A stretch of DNA of 64,000 bases from Desulfovibrio sp. GTDB taxonomy: Bacteria > Desulfobacterota > Desulfovibrionia > Desulfovibrionales > Desulfovibrionaceae. The stretch covers positions 13,473 to 77,472 of the forward strand of contig NZ_JAHZAA010000003.1 in the NCBI RefSeq assembly GCF_019424165.1. Direction: 5' to 3'. Made by a program: the position numbers and the translations under genes. Positions within the stretch are counted from its first letter, which is position 1; every line of letters begins with the position of its first letter. This document shows, piece by piece, positions 17,058 through 26,070 of the stretch. Under the pieces are notes generated by a model that saw only the letters and a program-made list of their open reading frames with translations, was not told the DNA's origin and did no database searches.

Positions 17058-18251
17058 ATGCAGATTTCAGATCGTTTGAGCAGCATCAAACCCTCTCTGA
17101 CCCTCAGTGTCAACAGTCGCGCCCTGGAACTCAAGGCGCAGGGCGTTGCCGTAATCAGCCTGGCCGTGGGCGAACCGGATTTTCCCACGCCGCCCCACGT
17201 TTGTGAGGCTGCCAAGGCCGCCATTGATGCAAATTTTTGCCGCTATACCGCCGTACCCGGCATTCCGGAGTTGCGCAAGGCCGCCGGAGCGTATTTTGAC
17301 CGCGCCTATGGCGTGCCCGTGCCGCAGGAATCCATTGTTATCGGGGCCGGGGGCAAGCATTGCCTCTACAATTTTTTGCAGGCTACTGTTAATCCGGGTG
17401 ATGAGGTGCTTATTCCCGCACCGTACTGGTTGAGCTACCCTGATATGGTCATGCTGGCCGGGGGCGTGCCGGTCACCGTGCATGCCGGACCGGAGCAGGG
17501 TTTCAAGGTGACGCCCGGCATGCTGGATGCCGCATCTACGGACAAAACCCGCCTGCTCATTCTCAACTCGCCCAGTAATCCCACAGGGGCGGTGTATACC
17601 GAGGCGGAGTTTACGGCCATTATGGACTGGGCCTTGGCGCGCGGCATTTTTGTGCTGTCTGACGAGATTTATGACCAGCTTGTTTTCGCCCCGGCCAAGA
17701 TGACCAGCGCCATCGGCTGGTTTGCCCGCTATCCCGAGCAGGTGGCCGTGCTCAACGGGCTTTCAAAAAGCTATGCCATGACAGGCTGGCGTGTGGGTTT
17801 TCTTGCCGCGCACCCCACGCTGATAAAAAAGATATCGTCCATGCAGGGGCATAGCACGTCCAGCATCTGCTCCATTGCGCAAAAGGCGGCTCTGGCGGCC
17901 CTGACCGGCCCCACAGACTGCATCGACACCATGCGCGAAGCCTTTATGCGCCGTCGCGATCTGGGAATGAAGATCGTAGGCTCCTGGCCGTGGGCTGTGT
18001 GTCCCAAACCTGACGGGGCCTTTTATCTTTTTGTGGACGTGCGCAAGTGCTATGGCGGCACGGTGAACAATTCCACCGAGCTGTGTACCCGCCTGCTGGA
18101 CAAGGCGCATGTGGCGCTTGTGCCAGGCGCGGCCTTTGGCGACGACAACTGCATCCGCTTTTCTTACGCTGTGGCAGACGATGTGCTGTCACACGCGCTG
18201 GAAAGTGCCGGAGCAGAGATGGCCCGCCTGGCCGAAGAGGCGGACAGATAG
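17058..18251 (+). CDS. Aspartate-type aminotransferase (class I/II, PLP)
   Basis: This 397-residue aminotransferase has the subgroup 1-beta pattern of aspartate/prephenate aminotransferases. The motif GEPDFPTPPHV lies near residue 45, NSPSNPTGAV near 170, SDEIYDQLVF near 200, and the PLP Lys is in LSKSYAMTGWRVG. It probably transfers the amino group of aspartate to 2-oxoglutarate, or acts on a related acid. GAAGGAG before ATG 17058 decides the start; the frame runs on to 17019. The gene stands alone upstream of the tRNA. Confidence 0.9.
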   Translation: MQISDRLSSIKPSLTLSVNSRALELKAQGVAVISLAVGEPDFPTPPHVCEAAKAAIDANFCRYTAVPGIPELRKAAGAYFDRAYGVPVPQESIVIGAGGKHCLYNFLQATVNPGDEVLIPAPYWLSYPDMVMLAGGVPVTVHAGPEQGFKVTPGMLDAASTDKTRLLILNSPSNPTGAVYTEAEFTAIMDWALARGIFVLSDEIYDQLVFAPAKMTSAIGWFARYPEQVAVLNGLSKSYAMTGWRVGFLAAHPTLIKKISSMQGHSTSSICSIAQKAALAALTGPTDCIDTMREAFMRRRDLGMKIVGSWPWAVCPKPDGAFYLFVDVRKCYGGTVNNSTELCTRLLDKAHVALVPGAAFGDDNCIRFSYAVADDVLSHALESAGAEMARLAEEADR

Positions 18252-18407
18252 GACGGATTTGTTGTTGCGCCAGGAAGCTTCGACGGCTACTGCGCCTGAC
18301 GGGCTGCTGATGGCCTGGAAAGGCGTACAAAGGGGATTTGCATGACGCCCGGCAAGCGGCTTCGGCCGCGGATTTGAAAGAATTATAATTTTTTTTGCAA
18401 GAAGTTG

Positions 18408-18436
18408 TTGACAAACAGGCGTATTTTAGTCATTGT
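18408..18436 (+). promoter_or_regulatory. Promoter of the tRNA-Ala gene
   Basis: A perfect TTGACA (18408-18413) is followed after 17 bases by the weak -10 CATTGT (18431-18436). The tRNA begins 12 bases later. Confidence 0.5.
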
Positions 18437-18448
18437 GCTTTTCGCCGT

Positions 18449-18719
<271 letters not shown>

Positions 18720-19438
18720 TTTCTTGAGGGAAGCCCAGCTCAATCGCAATGCATGCCCACATGAATGCGTTTTCAGGAGCTTGCGACCTAAATTTCTTTC
18801 CCAAGGTTGAGCAAATCTTGTCTAGCTGTTTTGGTATTTTTTCTAGTGCACGGACTTGTCGTAGTTCTAAAGAATCAATCGCAGCAGTATTTTCAAAATC
18901 TTTTATGTCCAAAATACTTTTCGCCGGAGGCTCTTGGTTTCCATGCGAATCGCAAAATATAGCGGTCACTTCGGCGGGTTCGCCTTCTAAGCTGCTTAAA
19001 ATTCCTCCGTATTGTCCCCAATGAATTACCCGTTTCCCCTTCGGCGGAAGATAGGGAATGCCTGTGATTAAAGGCCCCTTCGTAATCTCCAGTCCTTTCC
19101 TATTGTCATTCGGGGTGATTCCCCATGCGTTATATAATAGATTGCTGGATTTTTTAAATTTTATATTGTAAGCTGGAGCAGATCCGATATTTTCGATTAC
19201 AATTTGAAGAGCGTTTGGAGTGTCAGGACGTGTTTGTGCATAAACAGAAATGTATGGCTTCCATTGTGCTTCAAGCGTTTTTTTTGTCACTTTAGCCATT
19301 AACCATGTTGCCCAAGCCATCACGCAAGTTGCAACGGTCATTAATAGATTTACAATATTTACCCACTCAGACATGCTCACTCCTCGACAATTTTAGCTAG
19401 TAGCGCTTGCAAATTCATATTCGCATGGCACCTGAGAG

Positions 19439-20932
19439 TTATTCCTCGTAGCACAACCGCAAATCAAATCCTGGGTATGTCTCTACTAAAGAATCTATTA
19501 ACTTATTTACTAAATTAACAACATCTGGAATGGTGCCAGAATCAGTATTGGAGTTGATACCCGGAATTCTGTGAAATCGGTGCAATGGATTCAAGCAAAC
19601 GGTGAAATTACTGTCGCGAACCGCACACCAATGACCATGAACATAAGAGGATGTCATGTTGTAGTATTGATCATAAATATCTTTACACTCTGAATCTTCA
19701 GCCATTTTACGCAAATTTGTTGTCGCCCAATTCCCAATGTTAATTTCTTGAAATTCTTCCCAGTAGTCCTCATTACACAATAGCTCCAATTTTTCGCGTG
19801 AAATAAAATCGGGCTGTTCCATCCCATCTCTTAACTTTAACAACATGAGCTTTGCTTGTCCGCATCCATAAGATCTATATGCCTTATAAAGTTCTAAATC
19901 ATTTTTTATTGTTAAGTATTTGTGTGTTATCAGCAGTTCTGTAAGTGTCCTTATGGCAATTCGCCCCAATGATGCCAATTCAGCAGGCATAGCGGCAATT
20001 TCTTTAGCAAGAGATATGCCGTAAAAGACTATCCCGAATAAAGCATCACTTTGTGGATTTACATCTGTATTTGTGATCGTTGAAAAAAAATGCTCTTGTA
20101 ACGTCATGTAAATTTTGTCTACCTCTTTTTCATCAATGTACCGTTGTTTTATTGTTTCAGGATCAAAAAATGTGCATTGAGTATTTTCAAAACAGAACTT
20201 CCAAAAATGTTTAGCCCACGCGTCGTCTATGTATTTGGCACTAGCCACTGAGAGTGTAAGTTCGAGGCTCCTTATTGATGGCCTGATTTTTGTCAAATCT
20301 GCTTGTTCAGGATATGAGCAAAGCTCATTGATCTTTCCTGTCATATTCTCAGAAAAAAATAATTTACCACAAATTGATACTAGAATTACTCGCAGCCATC
20401 TGCAGTGCGTGGCATTTTCAGATTGATGATCAAAACTGTTAAGCACCGCGTTGCTTAACGTTTGCTCCCAATTATCTATTTTTTCAGAGCAGCCAAGGTG
20501 ATTACGCCACCTTTCTATCCCCGGTAGATCGTCAAAAACACACAATGATGAAAGTATCTCTTTTGCATTAGGGACACTAATAAGTTGACTTAAAAATGAA
20601 GCAAATACATCATCGCTTATACTCGCGAGATATGTAAGGGTTGCATCGGGGGGCGCAGCCTCTGCTGTTTTATTTTTCATAAAATCTTCACGGAGGATAA
20701 TCATTGCTTTGCGCACAGAATTAAACACACCTTGTGGGCTTAAGTATTCAAAAAGTAATACAGCCCAAATCATTTCTGGAAGACGCTCGTTTGCCCAAGA
20801 GCTGAATTTAATAGGGGCGGGCATGTTAAGGAGGGGGGGTATTAGTTTTTTGCCTTGCTGCTTATGGTCGGTTAAGTTGCTGGTCAGAGACTTCCGGTTA
20901 TTTTTTTTCTTTCTGCTCTTTTTCTTGCCCAT
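19439..20932 (-). CDS. DUF5677-like protein of unknown function (island gene 1)
   Basis: This 497-residue protein starts with a very basic stretch (MGKKKSRKKKNNRKS) and is otherwise alpha-helical. The C-terminal third carries IRTLTELLITHKYL and, about 100 residues later, SSYVHGHW. This spacing of a Arg/Glu helix and a conserved His resembles DUF5677 proteins, whose role is unknown; I am only moderately sure. No nuclease, ATPase or transposase motif is visible. A promoter is present at 20981-21009. It is the first gene of a two-gene operon with the membrane-anchored protein, wholly within the unique part of the island. The A/T-rich codon use differs sharply from both flanks. Confidence 0.65.
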   Translation of the reverse strand: MGKKKSRKKKNNRKSLTSNLTDHKQQGKKLIPPLLNMPAPIKFSSWANERLPEMIWAVLLFEYLSPQGVFNSVRKAMIILREDFMKNKTAEAAPPDATLTYLASISDDVFASFLSQLISVPNAKEILSSLCVFDDLPGIERWRNHLGCSEKIDNWEQTLSNAVLNSFDHQSENATHCRWLRVILVSICGKLFFSENMTGKINELCSYPEQADLTKIRPSIRSLELTLSVASAKYIDDAWAKHFWKFCFENTQCTFFDPETIKQRYIDEKEVDKIYMTLQEHFFSTITNTDVNPQSDALFGIVFYGISLAKEIAAMPAELASLGRIAIRTLTELLITHKYLTIKNDLELYKAYRSYGCGQAKLMLLKLRDGMEQPDFISREKLELLCNEDYWEEFQEINIGNWATTNLRKMAEDSECKDIYDQYYNMTSSYVHGHWCAVRDSNFTVCLNPLHRFHRIPGINSNTDSGTIPDVVNLVNKLIDSLVETYPGFDLRLCYEE

Positions 20933-20980
20933 CTCTCATAACTCCAAGCAGTATTAAATAATCAATAAATAATTTAGTGT

Positions 20981-21009
20981 ATAGTAATACCTTTTATTTG
21001 TGGACGCAA
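20981..21009 (-). promoter_or_regulatory. Promoter of the two-gene island operon
   Basis: On the minus strand TTGCGT (21004-21009) is followed after 17 bases by TACTAT (20981-20986). It lies in the unique part of the island, 20 bases inside the right repeat, so it would move with the genes on inversion. Confidence 0.5.
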
Positions 21010-21030
21010 TGACTCCAAGATTTTTGGCTA

Positions 21031-21165
21031 GTGTTACAGCAAGGGTGTCAAGATGGACTATCAGAGGAACAAAGAAACAGTGCTATTGATAAGGCACATT
21101 TTTTGTTGAAAAATATTCGACCTGAGCAGACCTACGATAACGAAAAATTTAATTTTTTAGCTTAA
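21031..21165 (+). pseudogene. Duplicated 3' end of the membrane-anchored island gene
   Basis: These 44 codons and stop repeat the C-terminus of the gene at 18583-19374 exactly (ending NEKFNFLA). An in-frame stop at 21010-21012 prevents a longer protein, and no ribosome site is seen for the GTG at 21031. It would become the real C-terminus if the island were inverted. Confidence 0.85.
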
Positions 21166-21174
21166 TAAACGAGC

Positions 21175-21212
21175 AAAAACCCCCGACCATCTTTGTGATG
21201 ATCGGGGGTTTT
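21175..21212. terminator. Second copy of the two-way terminator
   Basis: This is an exact inverted copy of the hairpin at 18536-18573, placed behind the gene fragment. It shields the downstream chemoreceptor gene from convergent transcription. Confidence 0.85.
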
Positions 21213-21223
21213 AATTATCTATC

Positions 21224-21276
21224 TGGTGGAGCTGGACAGAATTGAACTGACGGCCTCTTGAATGCCATTCAAGCGC
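21224..21276 (-). pseudogene. Partial tRNA-Ala (3' 53 bases)
   Basis: An inverted copy of the anticodon arm, T arm and acceptor 3' strand with CCA. The 5' acceptor strand and D arm are missing, so it cannot fold as a tRNA. It is left by whatever event made the inverted repeat. Confidence 0.93.
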
Positions 21277-21444
21277 GCATGCGCCGTCAAATTGCGTTCA
21301 GGGCTGCACGGGCGCTACATCTGTTTGAACTACGTGCACACCAAGTTTCGGCGAAGGGTGTTGCCAGTAAAAATCCTCTCAGGCTTCTTCGTGCGGCTCC
21401 TTTCCCAGCGCGTGTTCTTTCCTCAACCATATTCTCCTGTTCCG

Positions 21445-23265
21445 TCAACTCTGCTTCATCTTGGTGATAAGCTGCGTCAGCCGTTCGGCCTGTTGGGCAA
21501 GGTTGGTAACCGCCTGGTTGGCTTCGGCCATTGCCTGCGCCGTCTGGCCGGACATGGCATTTACATGCACTATGGACTGGTTGATCTCTTCACTGGCGGC
21601 AGACTGTTCTTCGCTGGCCGTGGCGATGGCGCTGACCTGATCTGCGGTGGTCTCCACATTTTTTACGATCTGGCGCAGGGCATCGCCGGACTGCCCAGCG
21701 TACGTGGTGGCGGTATCCACTGCCTTAAGGGCGGAATCCATAGATTTGACGCTCTGTGCTGTACTGCTCTGGATGGCGGCAATGGCATTGCCCACATCAT
21801 TGGTTGAAGCCACGGTTTTTTCCGCCAGTTTGCGGACCTCGTCTGCCACTACGGCGAAGCCCCGTCCGGCGTCTCCGGCCCGCGCGGCTTCAATGGCGGC
21901 ATTGAGGGCCAGCAGGTTGGTCTGGTCGGCAATATCCGAGATGACGTTCATGATATGGGTAATGGCCTGCGCGTGCGTATCAAGGCGGCTCATATCGTCC
22001 TTAAGGGTCAGTGACACCGTGTGTACTTCATCAATGCTTGCAAGTGCGCTCTGCACTATTTGGGCGCCGTTTTCCGCATTGGCTCTTGTTTCCGCAGAGA
22101 CGGCGGCGGCTGAGGAGGCGTTGCGGGCCACCTCCCGTACGGTGGCGTTCATTTCGTTCATGGCGGTGGCCGCTTCGGACAATCTCTGGGCAGACTCGCC
22201 CGCGCTGCGGTCGGCCTGTTCTATTTCGGCAGACAACTGGCTCGCCGCAGAAGAAACGGCAGACGCAACAAGTTCCAGTTGCTGTGCTATTTCAAGCAGT
22301 ACGGCGGCTTTTTCCTGCGCGTCGCGGCTGGCTTCGTCTGCCTGGCGCATGGCCTCTGTGGCTTTTTCCGCCTGCTCGCGCGCGCTTTTTGATTCGGATT
22401 CGGCGTTGCTGATGAACTTCTTGCTGGCCGCGACCATTGTATTCAGCGCATTTCGCAATGTGCCGATCTCGTTTGCGGACGAGGCGTCAATGGTGCTGTC
22501 AAAATCGCCGTCCGCCACCTTCTGGGCAAAATCCGTTGTGAGCAGAAGGGGCGCGATGACGTTTTTTCTGGAATAAACAATGGACACCAGGCAAATGCCT
22601 GCGGCAACGGCCAGGCTGGCAAAGACGATAATTTCATACAGGTCGTTTCTCGCGGCAACGGCCTTGACCTCTTGCCGCGTGCGGCTTTCAAGGGCAGCCA
22701 CAAAAGCATCCATCTTGTCCATAATCGGCTTGGCAAGGGACTCATATTCCTTGCCGTAGACAAGGTTTATGGCGCGCTCCCGGTTTGGTGTACCCTTGAC
22801 GGTATACTGGCCGCCGGCATCCTTATAAAGCCCTTTGACCAGGCTCATGGCCTCCACTTCAAGCGGAACCAGATTGTTTGAAAGATTGTTGGCGGCGGTA
22901 ATATAGGCCATTTCTTCGGCAGTTACCTTATACTTGGCGAGCAGTTCAAGCAGGTTGTGTTTTTCGTTGGGAAAAATATCCCTGTTGCTGAAACGGGGAA
23001 TTTTTCCCGCCCGCTCATCAAGAACGGCATTATAGGCATCTTCATATTTTTTATCGCCGGTAACAGCATACATCTGCACGTTTCTTGTCAGATCTACGGA
23101 GCTTTGACGCAGTTCGTCACCCAGGGCGACGACAATTGCCTTGGTTTCCATCACCGTTTCTAAACGCTGGTTTGATCGTGCATAAAGAAATAGTGTGCCG
23201 CAAACAAAGGCAATAGCGGCGATAGTGGCCAAATTTATACAAGATGTAGCATTTTTTATGGTCAT
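21445..23265 (-). CDS. Methyl-accepting chemotaxis protein
   Basis: This 606-residue receptor has a first membrane helix (about 10-28), a periplasmic region of about 185 residues with helical-bundle character, a second helix (about 212-232), a HAMP domain, and a long cytoplasmic signalling coil. The kinase-contact hairpin is intact (DQTNLLALNAAIEAAR, then GRGFAVVADEVRKLAE), with Ala/Ser/Glu-rich methylation helices on either side. It should relay a periplasmic signal to CheA/CheW; the ligand is unknown. No C-terminal CheR-docking pentapeptide is seen. The ATG at 23265 has GGAGCG upstream. It stands alone, transcribed towards the tRNA island. Confidence 0.95.
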   Translation of the reverse strand: MTIKNATSCINLATIAAIAFVCGTLFLYARSNQRLETVMETKAIVVALGDELRQSSVDLTRNVQMYAVTGDKKYEDAYNAVLDERAGKIPRFSNRDIFPNEKHNLLELLAKYKVTAEEMAYITAANNLSNNLVPLEVEAMSLVKGLYKDAGGQYTVKGTPNRERAINLVYGKEYESLAKPIMDKMDAFVAALESRTRQEVKAVAARNDLYEIIVFASLAVAAGICLVSIVYSRKNVIAPLLLTTDFAQKVADGDFDSTIDASSANEIGTLRNALNTMVAASKKFISNAESESKSAREQAEKATEAMRQADEASRDAQEKAAVLLEIAQQLELVASAVSSAASQLSAEIEQADRSAGESAQRLSEAATAMNEMNATVREVARNASSAAAVSAETRANAENGAQIVQSALASIDEVHTVSLTLKDDMSRLDTHAQAITHIMNVISDIADQTNLLALNAAIEAARAGDAGRGFAVVADEVRKLAEKTVASTNDVGNAIAAIQSSTAQSVKSMDSALKAVDTATTYAGQSGDALRQIVKNVETTADQVSAIATASEEQSAASEEINQSIVHVNAMSGQTAQAMAEANQAVTNLAQQAERLTQLITKMKQS

Positions 23266-23984
23266 AACGCGCGCTCCGAATCTGGTTACGCCTGTTGGTT
23301 GGAAAAGCTGCCAGAAATAATATTTGGTTTCCTACATATGAAAACGGATATTAGCGTATTTTGATTAGAGTAAACAGAAAAAATGAAGCAAAATTTTTAC
23401 GCCCGCCGATCTGCCGCACGTTGTTTTAACTATCTGTTAAAGCATATAAAAAATGTGTTTTTGCGGGATAAAAAGTTCCGTCGCGTTTTTGCTGTGGCGA
23501 ATTGTTTTTTATGCTTGTGGTTCAGGGGGGTAGCCAATGCGCACCGTGCCGCCTGTTGTTGCGGCAAAGGGGAGCGACTGAGTACCCGCTTGCGCAGGGA
23601 GCAGGCGCACGGGCCGATATGGACGCATACACGCCGGTTTGATTTGTGGGATTTTTACGATAGATTAACGCCGCTGCCTGCCCGTCTGCTGACCGAGCCG
23701 CCGGAACGGCCAGTATCACCGCCTGCCATTATGATTTCTGTATTCCGCCGGTACGGTGGAACAAGGCTGATCCTGCCGCATTTCTTGCCATGCCAATCCT
23801 TTCTGCGTTTGCCTGTCGCTGAAAAGCGGCCGTTGCGGATGACCTTTCTGTAAAACTGGTCCGGTGCCTGTTCAGAAACAAAAAAATGGCTGGCCGCGTC
23901 CGTTGCATTTTGCAAGATGCGGGTGTATGCAGCCCCCGTTATTTTGCCCGCCATAAGGGCATGTGATTGTTATAAGGACTAACT
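23266..23984. other. Intergenic stretch between two divergent genes
   Basis: About 720 bases without a convincing gene. Frames at 23383-23853 (+) and 23655-23954 (-) overlap each other, lack ribosome sites and look like chance frames. The left part is AT-rich and should hold the chemoreceptor promoter. Confidence 0.5.
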
Positions 23985-25175
23985 ATGACCACCATAAAAA
24001 CTCCGGAGGGAAGGCGCCTCTGGGTTCCTGTTTTTACGCTTGCCCTGGCTGCCTTTATTTTTGTCACCACCGAGATACTGCCCATCGGCCTGCTGCCGGA
24101 AATTGCCGCGGACCTTGGCGAAACTGAAGCCTTCACCGGGCTTCTTGTGGCGGTATATGCCTGGGTTGTAGCCTTGCTGTCCCTGCCTCTGACCGCCCTC
24201 ACTGCCCGGTTTGAGCGGCGCAAGCTGCTGCTCTGCCTGTTTGGCGTGTTCATTGCGGGCCATGTGCTTTCGGCTTTTGCGTTCAACTTTACCACCCTCA
24301 TGATTGCGCGCATATGCGTGGCAAACGCCCACGCCGTATTCTGGTCAATCGCAAGCCCCATCGTGGTGCGCGTAACGCCGCCCGCGCTTAAGGCCAAGGG
24401 GCTTGCCATCATTATTGTGGGCGGCTCGCTGGCAACGGTGCTTGGGGTTCCGTTCAGCACGGTCATCGGCCAGCATTTTGGCTGGAGGGCCGCATTTTTG
24501 ATCATCGGGGCCATGGCCTTCTGCATTGCGCTGATTTTGTGGCGGCTGCTGCCGACGCTTGAATCCAAGGACACGGGGTCGTTCAAAAGCGTTCCCGCCC
24601 TGTTTCGCAACAAGGAGCTTTCACTGCTCTATTTGCAGACCATGCTGGCTGTGACGGGGCATTTTGTGGCGTATACCTATCTTGCGCCCCTGCTCATTCA
24701 GGTGGGCGGCTTTACGGAAGGGGCTGTGCCTCTGTTTTTGCTGATTATGGGCCTGTCGGGCATTGCGGGCAGCATGTTTGCCACGCGCCTGGCGGGCAGT
24801 GGGGCAAAACTGGTCTTTACTGTGCCGCCTGTGGCAATTTTTCTTTGCCTGCTGGCGCTGAATGTTTCCATTGACCGCATTCTGCTTATCGTGCCGCTGT
24901 GCATTGTGTGGGGTGGCAGCATGGCGGTGCTGGGCCTGCTGTTTCAGAGCAGGATACTTGAAATCGCCGCTCATTCCGCAGATATCGCCACATCAATCTA
25001 TTCGGGCATTTTCAACGTGGGCATCGGCGGCGGCGCGTTTATCGGCAGTATGGTGTTCAACAAGCTTGGGCTGGGCATGACGGGGTACGCGGGTGCGGCG
25101 TTCTTTTTCGCGACCATTCTGGTCAGCCTGTACGCTGCGCGGATCGGGCGCAGCGAAGGCCCTGCCGCTGGCTGA
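23985..25175 (+). CDS. MFS transporter, sugar-efflux/drug-proton antiporter type
   Basis: This 396-residue protein has 12 membrane helices. The N-terminal signature FVTTEILPIGLLPEIAADL and the loop LPLTALTARFERRKLL are typical of the DHA1 group containing SotB, YdhP and AraJ, which export sugars or drugs in exchange for protons. The substrate cannot be deduced. AAGGA precedes ATG 23985. The small YeaO-type gene follows after 148 bases and may share its transcript. Confidence 0.88.
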   Translation: MTTIKTPEGRRLWVPVFTLALAAFIFVTTEILPIGLLPEIAADLGETEAFTGLLVAVYAWVVALLSLPLTALTARFERRKLLLCLFGVFIAGHVLSAFAFNFTTLMIARICVANAHAVFWSIASPIVVRVTPPALKAKGLAIIIVGGSLATVLGVPFSTVIGQHFGWRAAFLIIGAMAFCIALILWRLLPTLESKDTGSFKSVPALFRNKELSLLYLQTMLAVTGHFVAYTYLAPLLIQVGGFTEGAVPLFLLIMGLSGIAGSMFATRLAGSGAKLVFTVPPVAIFLCLLALNVSIDRILLIVPLCIVWGGSMAVLGLLFQSRILEIAAHSADIATSIYSGIFNVGIGGGAFIGSMVFNKLGLGMTGYAGAAFFFATILVSLYAARIGRSEGPAAG

Positions 25176-25323
25176 GGGCTTGCGCGCCGCGCAGGCAGCC
25201 TGCCGCTCAAGCGTGCCGGGCATGGCAAAGCCTGCGGGTTTGCGAGCCATGTACGGCATGACGCGCTGTGCTGCCGCAGTTGCCCCTGCCCACATTGCAC
25301 CAACCGAAAAAGGAAGGCCTGTG

Positions 25324-25677
25324 ATGAATATTATCCTGCACCGCGTGTATGAGCATAACCCGCCCGACGCCGACGTGCGCATTCTGGTTGACCGCATCTG
25401 GCCGCGAGGCATCGCAAAGGCCGCTGCCACCTGGAATGTGTGGTTGAAGGATATTGCCCCGTCCAGCGGGTTGCGCAAATGGTTTGCCCACGACAGGGAA
25501 AAGTGGAGCGAATTTCAGCGGCGCTATGCTGCGGAACTTGACGCTTCCGGAGCACCGCTTGCCAAGCTCCGGGAGATTCTTGCGGCTCACGACACGGTTG
25601 TGTTTCTGTATGCCGCGAAAGATCAGGACTGCAATAATGCCGTGGCCCTGAAAAACTATCTGGAATCCCTGCGGTAG
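25324..25677 (+). CDS. DUF488 / YeaO-family protein
   Basis: A 117-residue cytosolic protein. The signatures ILVDRIWPRGIAK, a WLKDIAPS segment, LRKWFAHD and LYAAKDQDCNNAVAL are those of the YeaO branch of DUF488. The function is unknown; structural relatives have been linked to small-molecule or nucleotide binding. ATG 25324 follows GGAAGG; a GTG directly before it and longer upstream frames are less likely. The gene-free 25678-26070 follows. Confidence 0.88.
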   Translation: MNIILHRVYEHNPPDADVRILVDRIWPRGIAKAAATWNVWLKDIAPSSGLRKWFAHDREKWSEFQRRYAAELDASGAPLAKLREILAAHDTVVFLYAAKDQDCNNAVALKNYLESLR

Positions 25678-26070
25678 CGGCACGTTGCACCGATTTATGG
25701 CTGATCACGTTGCGGTTTTCGGCCTGGTTTCGCATGGCGGCCCGCTTTTTGCCTTATGCGGATGTTTGGCTGTTCCACTCTCCCGACCTGCCCTGTTTCC
25801 CCGGCAGGGGGCATCAGGCATGTCGTTATCCTGCCGGTTCGGCATGCGCCCGGGCTGCCTTGCCGGGCATTGGCGGCGCGTCTTCTGTTATACTTTCCGC
25901 TTTCCTCGAAACATGCTTTCGGATATTTGCTTGCTGTAATGCCGTTTTTGCTGTTTTTGCAAACATGACTCCAGCACGGAGCTGCACATTTGGGTCTGTG
26001 TTTTTGCTCCCTGCCGTCCCGCAAGCATGCGTGGGCGGCCCTGTTTGAACCGATTTTTCGGTGGAGGCGT
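25678..26070. other. Intergenic stretch before kup
   Basis: About 390 bases with no supported gene. Chance frames cross it on both strands. I see no clear promoter or riboswitch, though the kup promoter must lie here or further upstream. Confidence 0.45.

Larger units (their letters stand above)
21029..21276 (-). repeat. Right copy of the perfect 248-bp inverted repeat
   Basis: This is the exact reverse complement of 18472-18719. It ends in the D-arm/anticodon boundary of the tRNA copy; beyond 21276 the sequence is unrelated to tRNA. The unique DNA between the copies is 18720-21028. Confidence 0.95.

Noticed and set aside
18720..21028. Insertion sequence or prophage remnant
   Set aside because: No transposase, integrase or phage gene is visible between the repeats, and the arms are far longer than insertion-sequence ends.
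21224..21276. A second tRNA-Ala gene
   Set aside because: Only the 3' 53 bases are present; the D arm and 5' acceptor strand are missing.
23383..23853. 156-codon frame between the chemoreceptor and the MFS gene
   Set aside because: No ribosome site, basic random-looking protein, and a competing frame on the other strand.
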